From contig CAVPHY010000028.1 of assembly GCA_963704855.1 (NCBI GenBank), positions 248,001-312,000 of the forward strand: 64,000 nucleotides of DNA. Direction: 5' to 3'. This DNA comes from SZUA-36 sp963704855 (GTDB lineage Bacteria > Pseudomonadota > Gammaproteobacteria > Xanthomonadales > SZUA-36). Position 1 is the first letter of the stretch. Each line of letters begins with the position of its first letter. Below, piece after piece: positions 57,186-64,000 of this stretch. Position numbers and translations under genes: made by a program. The notes below the pieces were generated by a model. The model was not told the origin of the DNA, did no database searches, and saw nothing but the letters and a program-made list of their open reading frames with translations.

Positions 57186-59228
57186 CTATGAATGTTGTTT
57201 CCTTGTCCTGGTATGTAAAATCATCAGGGGCAGAATCAATAGCAACATCCAGGGGTCGAACGCGCCGCCACCATTACCATGGCTTGCCCGGGGTTCTGCA
57301 TACATGGGTTGATGGGTATCCACACGGTTGTTGCTTACGCCCTGCACCATGCGCTCCTGTCGCGCCAGGTGTTCGTTTTCGACACGTGAGCGGTTCAGGC
57401 GGTTAATGCCGAGTTCCTGGAAGCGCTCTTCACGCAGCACGATCATCGAGGTGTAGTCAGTGACCAGGCCAAACTCTACGGCGAGATCGGTGATCGCCTG
57501 TTCGGTATCTGCATCTTCACCGAAATAATCCAGGCGGTTTTGCAGGTCTTCAATTTTCGCGAATGCCCACAGGCGTTCGATTTCAGGGTGAAGTGTTCCG
57601 CTATCCGGAAACCCAAAGCGGGTTGAATAGTGTTTGGCTTCACCTGATATCCTGCCATCCAGGGTTACAACGGCCTCGCCATCACCCCAGTAATGACCAA
57701 ATACGATGAGTTGCTGCCCACGATACAGGCTGCCGATCCTTTCAGGTGTCAGGTCTGCGACCTTGATGCCGGAAATATGAATATCGACATCGTGTAATGC
57801 CTCGTGTGTCAGCTTGGAAGTGGCCTCCATAATCTTGCCGGCGATATCGTCACTGTTTGAAACGTTTATCGCGAAGCCGTTTGAAACCTTGGCCATGCTC
57901 TCCAGCAGGGGCCGGTTTGAGCTGTTACCCAGCACGAAAGTGAACAACCTGACATCGGTTTGCTCCAGCAACTTCAGGAAGTCTTTCTTTTCTGTATAGC
58001 CGAGGTTGGCAACGCCATCGGTGACGAGTATCAGGGCGCTGCTGCGATCGGCATCAAGCGATTGAATACCGCGATTGAGACCGGCGAACAGATCGGTGCC
58101 GCTGTTCGGGTGATTGCTTTCAAGCACACGGATATAGTTCTGCACGTTTTCCGGTTGCGCGTATTCAAAACCCCGGGTTACTTCGCGTGCCTGGTTGTTG
58201 AACAGGATGATGCGGAAACGATCATTGGGGCTCAGGCGGGTGAGGCCCTTGTTGACACCCTCGATGAGGCTCTGGAACTTGCCTTCCATCGAACCGGAGA
58301 AGTCGAGGACGAATACCCAGTCCCTGCCTTCTGTAATCGGTGCGAGGTCATCGCCCGGTGTCACCGTCAACATGAAGGTGCCACGCTCACCAGCTTGTTC
58401 TTTATAGGTGACCATCTCGACCGAGCCGGGTAGTCCCTGCGCCTGGCGCCAGTAGACGACGATATCCTCATCAAGCCGATGCACGACTGATGGCAGTGTG
58501 CCGGCCGTTGCGCCTTCTCCAAGCGCGGCAACCTCGTTGACCAGTGATACATTCCATTCATGCTCAGACAGCTTCTGAATGCCTGCCTGCGGGTGCTTTG
58601 GTAGCCGGAAATCGTCGATCGGCCAGGACGAGCGGAACGACAGGTTGAAGCTGAATGATTCTTCAACGGCGTCGTTATATGTCCAGAAAGACAGCTTCTG
58701 CTCATCCACTCCGCCCTCTTCGAGCGGATACACAAAGCGCCCGATGGATGAGTCGATGTGTACGGGTTGAATATAGGTCAGGCTGATACGTACATCCTGG
58801 CCGGCCCGCACCGGGTAAACGGCGATATCAAAGGTCTTGTAGCTGTCCTGTTCGGCCAGGGCAGTTTCTCTGCCGGCCTGCTTTTCCTGCTGGTAAACTT
58901 CTCGGGCCTGCTGCTTTTCAAGCACTTCACCCGTTACCGGTAGGCCGTCGATCCAGTAGGTGAACTCACCAACCGCAGCCTTTTCCGGCACTGGGAAGGA
59001 ATAGATGGCTTCAAGATCGGTGCCATGCGGATTCGCGAACACCTGTTCAACGGTCGTAGTGGCGTAACCGTCTTCGATCACCACATCGACGTGGTGCTGC
59101 CTGATTTCAAGGTTTGAAAGGTTCGACCCCGTCGGTGTCAATAAGCCGGCGGCGTGATTGGATGTGCTCCATAAAAAGGTGATACACAGTGCTGTTGCAC
59201 TCAGGATAAAAGAATTAATGGTTTTCAT
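57186..59228 (-). CDS. VIT- and VWA-domain surface protein with GlyGly-CTERM tail
   Basis: The start at 59228 follows CGGAGCAAATC. The 680-residue protein has a signal peptide, a VIT domain (~residues 40-165: DVVIEDGYATTTVEQVFANP, YSFPVPEKAAVGEFTYWIDG), then a VWA domain (~295-470) with MIDAS DFSGSM and LILVTDGVANLG. The C-terminus has a Gly-rich hinge (HGNGGGAF), a hydrophobic helix (PWMLLLILPLMILH) and a basic end (TRTRKQHS), the GlyGly-CTERM sorting signal. It should be processed by the adjacent rhombosortase and released to or attached at the cell surface. The role may be adhesive or protease-inhibitor-like, by analogy with ITI proteins. Confidence 0.9.
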   Translation of the reverse strand: MKTINSFILSATALCITFLWSTSNHAAGLLTPTGSNLSNLEIRQHHVDVVIEDGYATTTVEQVFANPHGTDLEAIYSFPVPEKAAVGEFTYWIDGLPVTGEVLEKQQAREVYQQEKQAGRETALAEQDSYKTFDIAVYPVRAGQDVRISLTYIQPVHIDSSIGRFVYPLEEGGVDEQKLSFWTYNDAVEESFSFNLSFRSSWPIDDFRLPKHPQAGIQKLSEHEWNVSLVNEVAALGEGATAGTLPSVVHRLDEDIVVYWRQAQGLPGSVEMVTYKEQAGERGTFMLTVTPGDDLAPITEGRDWVFVLDFSGSMEGKFQSLIEGVNKGLTRLSPNDRFRIILFNNQAREVTRGFEYAQPENVQNYIRVLESNHPNSGTDLFAGLNRGIQSLDADRSSALILVTDGVANLGYTEKKDFLKLLEQTDVRLFTFVLGNSSNRPLLESMAKVSNGFAINVSNSDDIAGKIMEATSKLTHEALHDVDIHISGIKVADLTPERIGSLYRGQQLIVFGHYWGDGEAVVTLDGRISGEAKHYSTRFGFPDSGTLHPEIERLWAFAKIEDLQNRLDYFGEDADTEQAITDLAVEFGLVTDYTSMIVLREERFQELGINRLNRSRVENEHLARQERMVQGVSNNRVDTHQPMYAEPRASHGNGGGAFDPWMLLLILPLMILHTRTRKQHS

Positions 59229-59307
59229 GATTTGCTCCGTAAACGTGGTTGAAATTTTGCGTCCCTGTCGGGGGCAACCGTCTTACGGAATCAATAATGG
59301 GAAGAGA

Positions 59308-59322
59308 TTGCGTATATCGCAA
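59308..59322. promoter_or_regulatory. Candidate operator TTGCG-TATAT-CGCAA
   Basis: This perfect 5-bp inverted repeat with a 5-base spacer lies 80 bases upstream of the VIT/VWA start and close to the end of the HTH regulator gene. Two TTGCTAT half-like elements follow near 59338 and 59362. It may be a binding site for the neighbouring HTH protein, without direct evidence. Confidence 0.35.
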
Positions 59323-59375
59323 CCAATATAGAAATAGTTGCTATATACAGGTATAAAAGTATTGCTATGTGATAC

Positions 59376-60131
59376 CTAGCGTTTTAAACGATCAGATCCT
59401 GATTTCATCAATGGCTTAAAAAGTCCGTAGTCCCAGCCGCGCATCGCCAGCACCAGTGTGCTGCCGTTGCGTTGTGCGAGTTCCAGCGCGGCATCATCGT
59501 TGTTCAATAAATCGAACTCCCTGGCCAGGCGTTTGAGCTTGCGCTGAAGCTCTGCGTTGCTTTGGGAAGAGAACATGCCATTGAGTACGATCAGGCATTC
59601 GTCATCACGGCTGAAGCGCGTACTAAAAAACTCCTGGCTGATTTTCTTCTGGAAGAATAACTGTATCGGACCATTTTCACGCCAGCTGAAGTTGGGCGCG
59701 ACCAGCAACCTGATGCGGTTCTTTGGCAGCAATTCGATGACCTTGAGACGGTCAAGCCGGGCCAGGTGCCGAACACACTCGGTCTCGCTGATGTGGTAGT
59801 ACGAGAGGATGTCATCCATGGTCCAGCGGTTTAAGACACATACGGCGACCAGCGCCAGCGTGACATCACCGGTGATCTCTTTCTCCTGTTCGACGGTAAG
59901 CTGCTGCAAACGCTGCTGTTGCTCGTTCATTAGCTGCACGAGGTCGGTTATCTCCATGTCGAGCATATGGCAGACCTGGTCGAGGCGGCTGAGGGAAAAG
60001 CTCTGCTGCGAGAAAAGGCGTTTCACACTGGCCTCGGTCAGCCCCAGCGTGATTGCCACATCGGCATAGGTTTTACCCTGCGCCTTCAGCGCGGTTTTAA
60101 GCGATTTGATGAGTTCCCGGGTCTGGGCCAT
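59376..60131 (-). CDS. XRE-type helix-turn-helix transcriptional regulator
   Basis: The 251-residue protein has an N-terminal XRE HTH (TYADVAITLGLTEASVKRLFSQQSFSLSRLDQVCHML, cited in parts: recognition helix TEASVKRLF). A winged-helix-like middle (DILSYYHISETECVRHLARLDRLKVIELL) and a C-terminal region of unknown fold follow. It lies between the DUF2207 gene and the VIT/VWA gene, all leftward, with 147 bases to the VIT/VWA start. A role in regulating the rhombosortase substrate is possible. No ligand motif is recognised. Confidence 0.8.
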   Translation of the reverse strand: MAQTRELIKSLKTALKAQGKTYADVAITLGLTEASVKRLFSQQSFSLSRLDQVCHMLDMEITDLVQLMNEQQQRLQQLTVEQEKEITGDVTLALVAVCVLNRWTMDDILSYYHISETECVRHLARLDRLKVIELLPKNRIRLLVAPNFSWRENGPIQLFFQKKISQEFFSTRFSRDDECLIVLNGMFSSQSNAELQRKLKRLAREFDLLNNDDAALELAQRNGSTLVLAMRGWDYGLFKPLMKSGSDRLKR

Positions 60132-60154
60132 AAATACCTCGAATAGGATGCTTG

Positions 60155-61882
60155 CTACCAGCCACCACCGCCGCCACCGCCGCCACCGCCACCGGAGGAT
60201 CCGCCGCCACCCGAACCAGAGGATGAACCGGGTGGTGATGAAGCCGATGAAATGGCCGAGGAGAAACTGCTGTTGAAGTCCCGGCCAAGGTGGCTGAGGG
60301 CGCCGAGCTTGTTATGACCACCGGAATACCAGCTCGGCTGGTAACCACCTCTTTTCGCAAGTTCTTCCGGCAACTCCCGGGCGAACCGGTCACACCAGCT
60401 GTTTTCAACCCCCAGCGCAAAGGCAAAGGGCAGGAATGTTTCAAACACTTCCGGTGTGAGTTGTGGTGATTTCATCAGATCAAGACGGTCCTGTTCGGCC
60501 GTATCGAGGTACATTTTGAATCCCTCGATCTCATCCATGATTTGACGGCCCGCCGGTGTGGGGGCGCGTAACAGGAACAAAAATACAAGGTGAAGAAGGA
60601 TGGCCAGAATTCCGTATGCAATCCAGACAAAAGGGCCGCCCTGTAATGCGGCGGCGATGAGACCAGCAACGACTGTCATCAGAACGGCCGGCAGGACGTA
60701 GATGGAATTGAGCTTGAACAACCGCCCCAGGTGTTCGGTTTTCAGGGCCCTTTTCAACTCACTGCGGGCTTTTATGAAGGCCCGGTGGTTCTTCTGGTCG
60801 AGCTCAATTTCCGACCCGTTCATAAACAGATGCTCAAGCACCGAGCGTTCGCCCTTGCTGGCCTTGTCCGGGCCCCGGTAGGATTTCCTGAGGAGTGTGA
60901 ATTCATCATCATCTTCCTGTATGTCCAGGTAGCCCTTGACGCCCAGGCTGACCACCGCCGCCGCGAAAGCCTTTTTGCCAAAAGACATGTCGAGGATATA
61001 GCTGCAACCCGCGGGCGTCAGGCCCAATGGCGGTCTGAACAGCGGGATGATGACGCCTTTTTCGGGGTCGCGGCCAAACCGGTTCCAGGCCCAGAGGTAC
61101 CACCCGAATGACGCCAGCAGGCCGATCAGTAAAACCAGCGCCGATCCATTGTCCTGCAGAAAATAAATGATCCGCTTCGCAGCGGAAGGCTGCTCAACGA
61201 TGCCCTTGGGCCAGCCAACGGCAACGGTCAGGCCTTCATAGGCCTGTAGACCTTTAGTGGTTTCGAACGCGATCGTGTGTTCATTGATGATGTCCGATAG
61301 GGCGTCACCGCCCTGTGCACCCTGGGGGCCGGTGTAGAAACTGGTACGTAAATCGCCGTACCCCACGGGCGCCGGTAACTCGATACGGGCGCCGGCACGA
61401 TCGATCGGGAACATCCAGCCATTGCCGGTCACGTTCCAGTACAACTCGTCATAATCCTCAAAGAAACCCAGCTGTCGGCTGGTCTGATAGCGCAGGCGGT
61501 ACTCATGAATTCCATTGCCCACCATGCGATCCGCGCTGCCGATATAGATGCGCACGCCGTTGGAGCGGTCCTCGGTATGGAAGGGCTCGGGTGCGCCGTT
61601 GCGCATCACATCGAGTACTTTCAGATCGACCTTGTACTGATTTCCATGCCGGTCCGTATAGCGGGTTGGAAAGTCCCGGAAGATGCCCCGGCGGATGTCT
61701 TGACCCTCCGACCGTACCTGGATGGTTTCAGTTACGGTGATTCGGCCATCGGCATGGATCAGGATATCGGACTGGTAATCGAGAATCCGTTCATCGGCCC
61801 ATGCCGGGACGACGCCAAGCAGACCGGCGCCGATCAGAAGTGTGCTGATGCACCGGAACAGACGCCGCTTATAGAACGACAT
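60155..61882 (-). CDS. DUF2207 membrane protein with Gly-rich C-terminus
   Basis: The ATG at 61882 begins a signal peptide (STLLIGAGLLGVVPAWA). The ~575-residue protein has an extracytoplasmic DUF2207 domain (DILIHADGRITVTETIQVRS, GIFRDFPTRYTD, LYWNVTGNGWMFP). TM helices follow near residues 240-260 and 415-455, then a cytoplasmic part. It ends with a Ser/Gly tail (SSGSGGGGSSGGGGGG). It overlaps the lemA gene by 14 bases. LemA/DUF2207 pairs are widespread and poorly understood. The tail resembles those of TPM/LemA-associated proteins. Confidence 0.86.
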   Translation of the reverse strand: MSFYKRRLFRCISTLLIGAGLLGVVPAWADERILDYQSDILIHADGRITVTETIQVRSEGQDIRRGIFRDFPTRYTDRHGNQYKVDLKVLDVMRNGAPEPFHTEDRSNGVRIYIGSADRMVGNGIHEYRLRYQTSRQLGFFEDYDELYWNVTGNGWMFPIDRAGARIELPAPVGYGDLRTSFYTGPQGAQGGDALSDIINEHTIAFETTKGLQAYEGLTVAVGWPKGIVEQPSAAKRIIYFLQDNGSALVLLIGLLASFGWYLWAWNRFGRDPEKGVIIPLFRPPLGLTPAGCSYILDMSFGKKAFAAAVVSLGVKGYLDIQEDDDEFTLLRKSYRGPDKASKGERSVLEHLFMNGSEIELDQKNHRAFIKARSELKRALKTEHLGRLFKLNSIYVLPAVLMTVVAGLIAAALQGGPFVWIAYGILAILLHLVFLFLLRAPTPAGRQIMDEIEGFKMYLDTAEQDRLDLMKSPQLTPEVFETFLPFAFALGVENSWCDRFARELPEELAKRGGYQPSWYSGGHNKLGALSHLGRDFNSSFSSAISSASSPPGSSSGSGGGGSSGGGGGGGGGGGW

Positions 61883-62411
61883 CGGGTGCGCTTCGTTGGC
61901 TGGACAATTCGATTTCAAAAAACTCCGCCAGTTTGAAATTAAAAAAACCAGCAATGACATTGGACGGGAAGCTCTCCACCAGGTTGTTGTTGTCGCGCAC
62001 GGCACCATTGTAATAACGGCGTGCGAACTGCAGGTGGTCCTCAATATCGATCAGGCTGTCATGCAACTGCTGGAAGCCCTCGCTGGCTTTCAGATCCGGA
62101 TAATCTTCGGCCAGTGCAAACAGGCGCCCCAGCGAGCGCGACAGGGCTGTTTCCTGTTGGGCAACTGCATCCACGTCCGTCCCCCCTGTTTTGCGGATAC
62201 GCGCAACCTCTTCAAACACCGATGATTCATGGGAGGCGTAGCCCTTGACTGTCTGCACCAGGTTGGGAACCAGCTCAGAGCGCTTCTGCAATTGCACATC
62301 GATACCCGCCCAGGCCTCGCTGACCCGGTTGCGGTTGCGAACCAGCCGGTTATACAGCCAGATACCTGTGCCCAGGATCAGCAAAACGATGATAGTCACA
62401 AACGTCGTCAT
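61869..62411 (-). CDS. lemA: LemA family protein
   Basis: The ATG at 62411 follows AGGGGGTTTG. The 180-residue protein has an N-terminal TM (FVTIIVLLILGTGIWLYN) with the cytosolic tail very short. The long helical LemA domain contains RVSEAWAGIDVQLQKRSELVPNLV and ARRYYNGAVRDNNNLVESFPSN, highly typical of the family. Bacterial LemA proteins are structural helical-bundle membrane proteins of unclear role. It is encoded with the DUF2207 gene in one unit. Confidence 0.93.
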   Translation of the reverse strand: MTTFVTIIVLLILGTGIWLYNRLVRNRNRVSEAWAGIDVQLQKRSELVPNLVQTVKGYASHESSVFEEVARIRKTGGTDVDAVAQQETALSRSLGRLFALAEDYPDLKASEGFQQLHDSLIDIEDHLQFARRYYNGAVRDNNNLVESFPSNVIAGFFNFKLAEFFEIELSSQRSAPDVVL

Positions 62412-62490
62412 CAAACCCCCTGAATTTATCAATCAGTTGCGTGTTTGCCGTTACTCCCCTCATCGGCTAAAAGTCCGGGAGAACTACATT

Positions 62491-62520
62491 AGTATAGGAA
62501 ATAATAGTATAGGAAATCAG
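62491..62520. repeat. Tandem 15-bp direct repeat
   Basis: AGTATAGGAAATAAT is followed directly by AGTATAGGAAATCAG (13 of 15 identical). It lies in the divergent region between lemA and the GIY-YIG gene and may be a regulatory repeat or slippage product. Confidence 0.55.
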
Positions 62521-62561
62521 GCGTGCGTTGTAATCTGTACTACTCAAATACTGGATAGCAA

Positions 62562-62843
62562 ATGTCGAATGTCGATCTGAAGAAAAATACTTCGCAGTGG
62601 TTTGTTTACATGATCAGGGCCAGTGATGGCCGTCTGTATACCGGTATCACAACCGATGTGGAGCGCCGCTTCAGTGAACATGGTGATCCGCTCAAGGGTG
62701 CGCGCTTTTTCAGGGGCAGACGACCGGTGGAAGTGGTTTACACCGAAAACCACCCGGACCGAGGCAGTGCACTGCGACGGGAATCGGTCATCAAGAAACT
62801 ATCGAGGGAGCTGAAACTTGTTTTGATAGGGGAAGGCAACTAA
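62562..62843 (+). CDS. GIY-YIG nuclease superfamily protein (YhbQ/UPF0213-like)
   Basis: The 93-residue protein has the GIY-YIG core: VYMIRASDGRLYTGITTDVERRFSEH, with the second Tyr in LYTGITT and Arg in VERRF, and a Glu in RRESVIKKLS. The length and the RRPVEVVYTENHPDRGSALRRE segment match the stand-alone YhbQ/UPF0213 group, thought to act on damaged or branched DNA. No homing-endonuclease partner is present. Confidence 0.9.
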   Translation: MSNVDLKKNTSQWFVYMIRASDGRLYTGITTDVERRFSEHGDPLKGARFFRGRRPVEVVYTENHPDRGSALRRESVIKKLSRELKLVLIGEGN

Positions 62844-63195
62844 AAAACAACCAGGGCGCCCTTGTTGATGTATGACATTCCGTGTCTCGCAGCAGACGGA
62901 AATAAGCTGGTACAACTGCGCCTAGGTTGTGTATACATTAATGCATAATTTATGAAAGTACAAGCACTTATGTGAACAACATAAAGTGACACTGTATATT
63001 GTGGAATAAACTATTCCTGGCGTTGCCCAGTCTGAAAGCACGTTCGTATGGGTGCCGGCCGGATGCCAGCGTCAGGCTGCTGGTTGAACCGGGTGATGTG
63101 GGCCGGGAAAATACAGGGACCGAGCGCTTGCATTGATGTTCAAATCTGTTATTCTTTGTATCAATGTATTAACACGCTACTACATTAGATCAACA
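62844..63195. other. 352-bp intergenic region before the TrpR-like gene
   Basis: I see no credible gene. It contains an imperfect palindrome caaccagggcgcccttgttg (62848-62867), A/T-rich DNA around 62935-63000, and a strong TrpR/HisR-type operator just before the next gene (63163-63186). Confidence 0.5.
63163..63186. promoter_or_regulatory. TrpR-family-type operator overlapping the regulator leader
   Basis: AATGTATTAAC-AC-GCTACTACATT is an imperfect 24-bp palindrome (9 of 11 bases pair), ending 9 bases before the TrpR-like start codon. TrpR-family sites have a similar arrangement of GTA/TAC arms. It may mediate autoregulation and control of hisG. Confidence 0.5.
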
Positions 63196-63510
63196 ATGAA
63201 ACGACACAACGAAGCGCAAAAAAAAGCACTGAAGCTGGCAGCAGAATCCTTGTACAAGGCATTTTTGACGCTTGAAAAACCAGCTGAAGTCCGCCAGTTT
63301 TTATTGGATCTCTGTACCCCCTCCGAAGTAGAGGCGATGGTTGACCGCTGGTGGACGGCTTCGCTATTGAGACAGGGGCACAGTTACCGGGAGATCAGTG
63401 AAATCACCGGTGTCAGCGTGACAACCATTGGCCGCGTGGCCAGGTATATGAACATGGGTGAGGGCGGTTACCGGCTGGCCTTGCGACGCGAGGAGGCGGC
63501 AAAATCATGA
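63196..63510 (+). CDS. TrpR-related YerC/YecD family transcriptional regulator
   Basis: I chose the ATG at 63196, giving 104 residues; an earlier ATG at 63133 would read through the operator. The helical TrpR fold is visible: LDLCTPSEVEAMVDRWWTASLL and the HTH SYREISEITGVSVTTIGRVARYM. Its stop overlaps the hisG start (ATGA). TrpR-family regulators located with histidine genes have been predicted to be histidine-operon repressors (HisR type). The ligand, possibly histidine, is inferred. Confidence 0.87.
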   Translation: MKRHNEAQKKALKLAAESLYKAFLTLEKPAEVRQFLLDLCTPSEVEAMVDRWWTASLLRQGHSYREISEITGVSVTTIGRVARYMNMGEGGYRLALRREEAAKS

Positions 63511-64000
63511 ACAGAATCCGGGTAGCTATACAAAAATCAGGCAGGCTCTCAGATCACTCGCTCGAGCTTTTACAAAGTTGCGGACTGAGGTTTGCCCGCA
63601 GCAAGGACAAACTGTACTGGTACGGGAAGGATTTTCCGATCGACCTGCTGCTGGTGCGCGATGACGATATCCCCCGCCTGTTGCTCGACAGGGTGTGTGA
63701 ACTGGGTATCGTCGGTGAAAACATTGCCGAGGAGGTGGTGCTGGAGAGAAACAAGCGTGACGGCCTGGCACAGCTGCGCAAGCTTTCATTTGGTGGTTGT
63801 CACCTGTCACTGGCCGTACCCGAGGATTCGAAAATCAAATCCGCCTCCGAACTCGAGGGCTGCCGCATAGCGACCAGTTACCCGGCCCTGACCAGTTCGT
63901 TGTTAGCCCAGCGTGGCATCGCAGCGGAAACGGTCAAGTTTTCCGGCTCGGTCGAGATCGCACCGGGCCTGGGAACGGCGGATGCGATATCGGATCTCGT
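63507..64000 (+). CDS. hisG: ATP phosphoribosyltransferase, long form, 3' truncated by window edge
   Basis: The ATG at 63507 follows GAGGAGGCG. About 164 codons are visible before the window ends. MNRIRVAIQKSGRLSDHSLELL and DLLLVRDDDIPRLL with GIVGENIAEEV are characteristic of the long form (HisG_L), which has a C-terminal regulatory ACT-like domain outside the window. The enzyme condenses ATP and PRPP in the first step of histidine biosynthesis. It is translationally coupled to the TrpR-like regulator, which may control the pathway. Confidence 0.93.
   Translation, partial: MNRIRVAIQKSGRLSDHSLELLQSCGLRFARSKDKLYWYGKDFPIDLLLVRDDDIPRLLLDRVCELGIVGENIAEEVVLERNKRDGLAQLRKLSFGGCHLSLAVPEDSKIKSASELEGCRIATSYPALTSSLLAQRGIAAETVKFSGSVEIAPGLGTADAISDL

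Noticed and set aside
62848..62867. Terminator after the GIY-YIG gene
   Set aside because: The hairpin caaccagggcgcccttgttg has a T-tract only on the minus strand, where no gene ends.
1..64000. tRNA, rRNA, CRISPR arrays, phage or integron elements
   Set aside because: Reading the intergenic stretches revealed no cloverleaf-like sequence with TTCGA arms, no spaced repeats of CRISPR type, and no integrase, transposase or phage genes.

Overview
The window looks like chromosomal DNA of a free-living Gammaproteobacterium. The gene content suggests a sediment or redox-interface organism, perhaps Chromatiales-like, but no rRNA is present, so the taxonomy is inference. Its outstanding feature is the density of c-type cytochromes. 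I count 65 CXXCH sites plus one CX3CH in 13 genes, and a CXXCH and a CX4CH in a sensor kinase. Respiratory enzymes, quinone chemistry and redox regulators sit among them. I see no tRNA, rRNA, CRISPR array or intact transposase.

Layout. 1-8.8 kb: a one-direction operon of envelope proteins (acidic low-complexity protein, lipoprotein, TPR protein, FHA/PEGA/SUMF1-like protein, small secreted protein, MotA/TolQ/ExbB-like channel, two VWA proteins with TolR-like N-termini). Three of its genes carry an apparent +1 frameshift. 8.9-17.4 kb: malic enzyme, OFA-type transporter, short SAH hydrolase-like protein, beta-CASP RNase, ThpR, CadD-like transporter and SixA-like phosphatase, interspersed with GGGGTCAGG inverted repeats. 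17.4-21.4 kb: small and c4-type cytochromes. 21.5-31.6 kb: 3-, 4-, 8- and 9-heme cytochromes, two of them coupled to cytochrome b. A pair of single-domain response regulators in this stretch is preceded by a clear sigma-54 promoter and two identical upstream palindromes. 31.7-36.2 kb: hemY-type protoporphyrinogen oxidase, a heme-binding histidine kinase and an NtrC-type activator. 36.4-40.1 kb: a monoheme lipoprotein and an MtrAB-type decaheme/porin conduit. 40.2-44.3 kb: frdABCD followed by rquA. 44.3-47.5 kb: three DUF1538 membrane proteins with PII-like and CBS proteins. 47.7-53.5 kb: octaheme tetrathionate-reductase-family cytochrome, a heptaheme/EF-hand/cytochrome b fusion and two YeeE/YedE transporters. 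53.6-56.5 kb: two paralogous lipoproteins, then MocA- and XdhC-like genes. 56.5-59.2 kb: a rhombosortase next to a GlyGly-CTERM VIT/VWA protein. 59.4-64 kb: HTH regulator, DUF2207, LemA, GIY-YIG protein, TrpR-like regulator and the start of hisG.

How the parts may work together. FrdABCD with RquA implies rhodoquinol-dependent fumarate respiration. MtrAB and the multiheme/cytochrome b modules imply further quinone-linked routes to extracellular, metal or sulfur-oxyanion acceptors. FNR-like TTGAC-N4-GTCAA/T boxes precede several of these units. The heme-containing kinase and the sigma-54 activator encoded next to the cytochromes probably tune some of them. The best candidates for undescribed systems are the VWA/MotA envelope cluster, the DUF1538-PII-CBS cluster and the heme-kinase/sigma-54/membrane-tethered response-regulator circuit.
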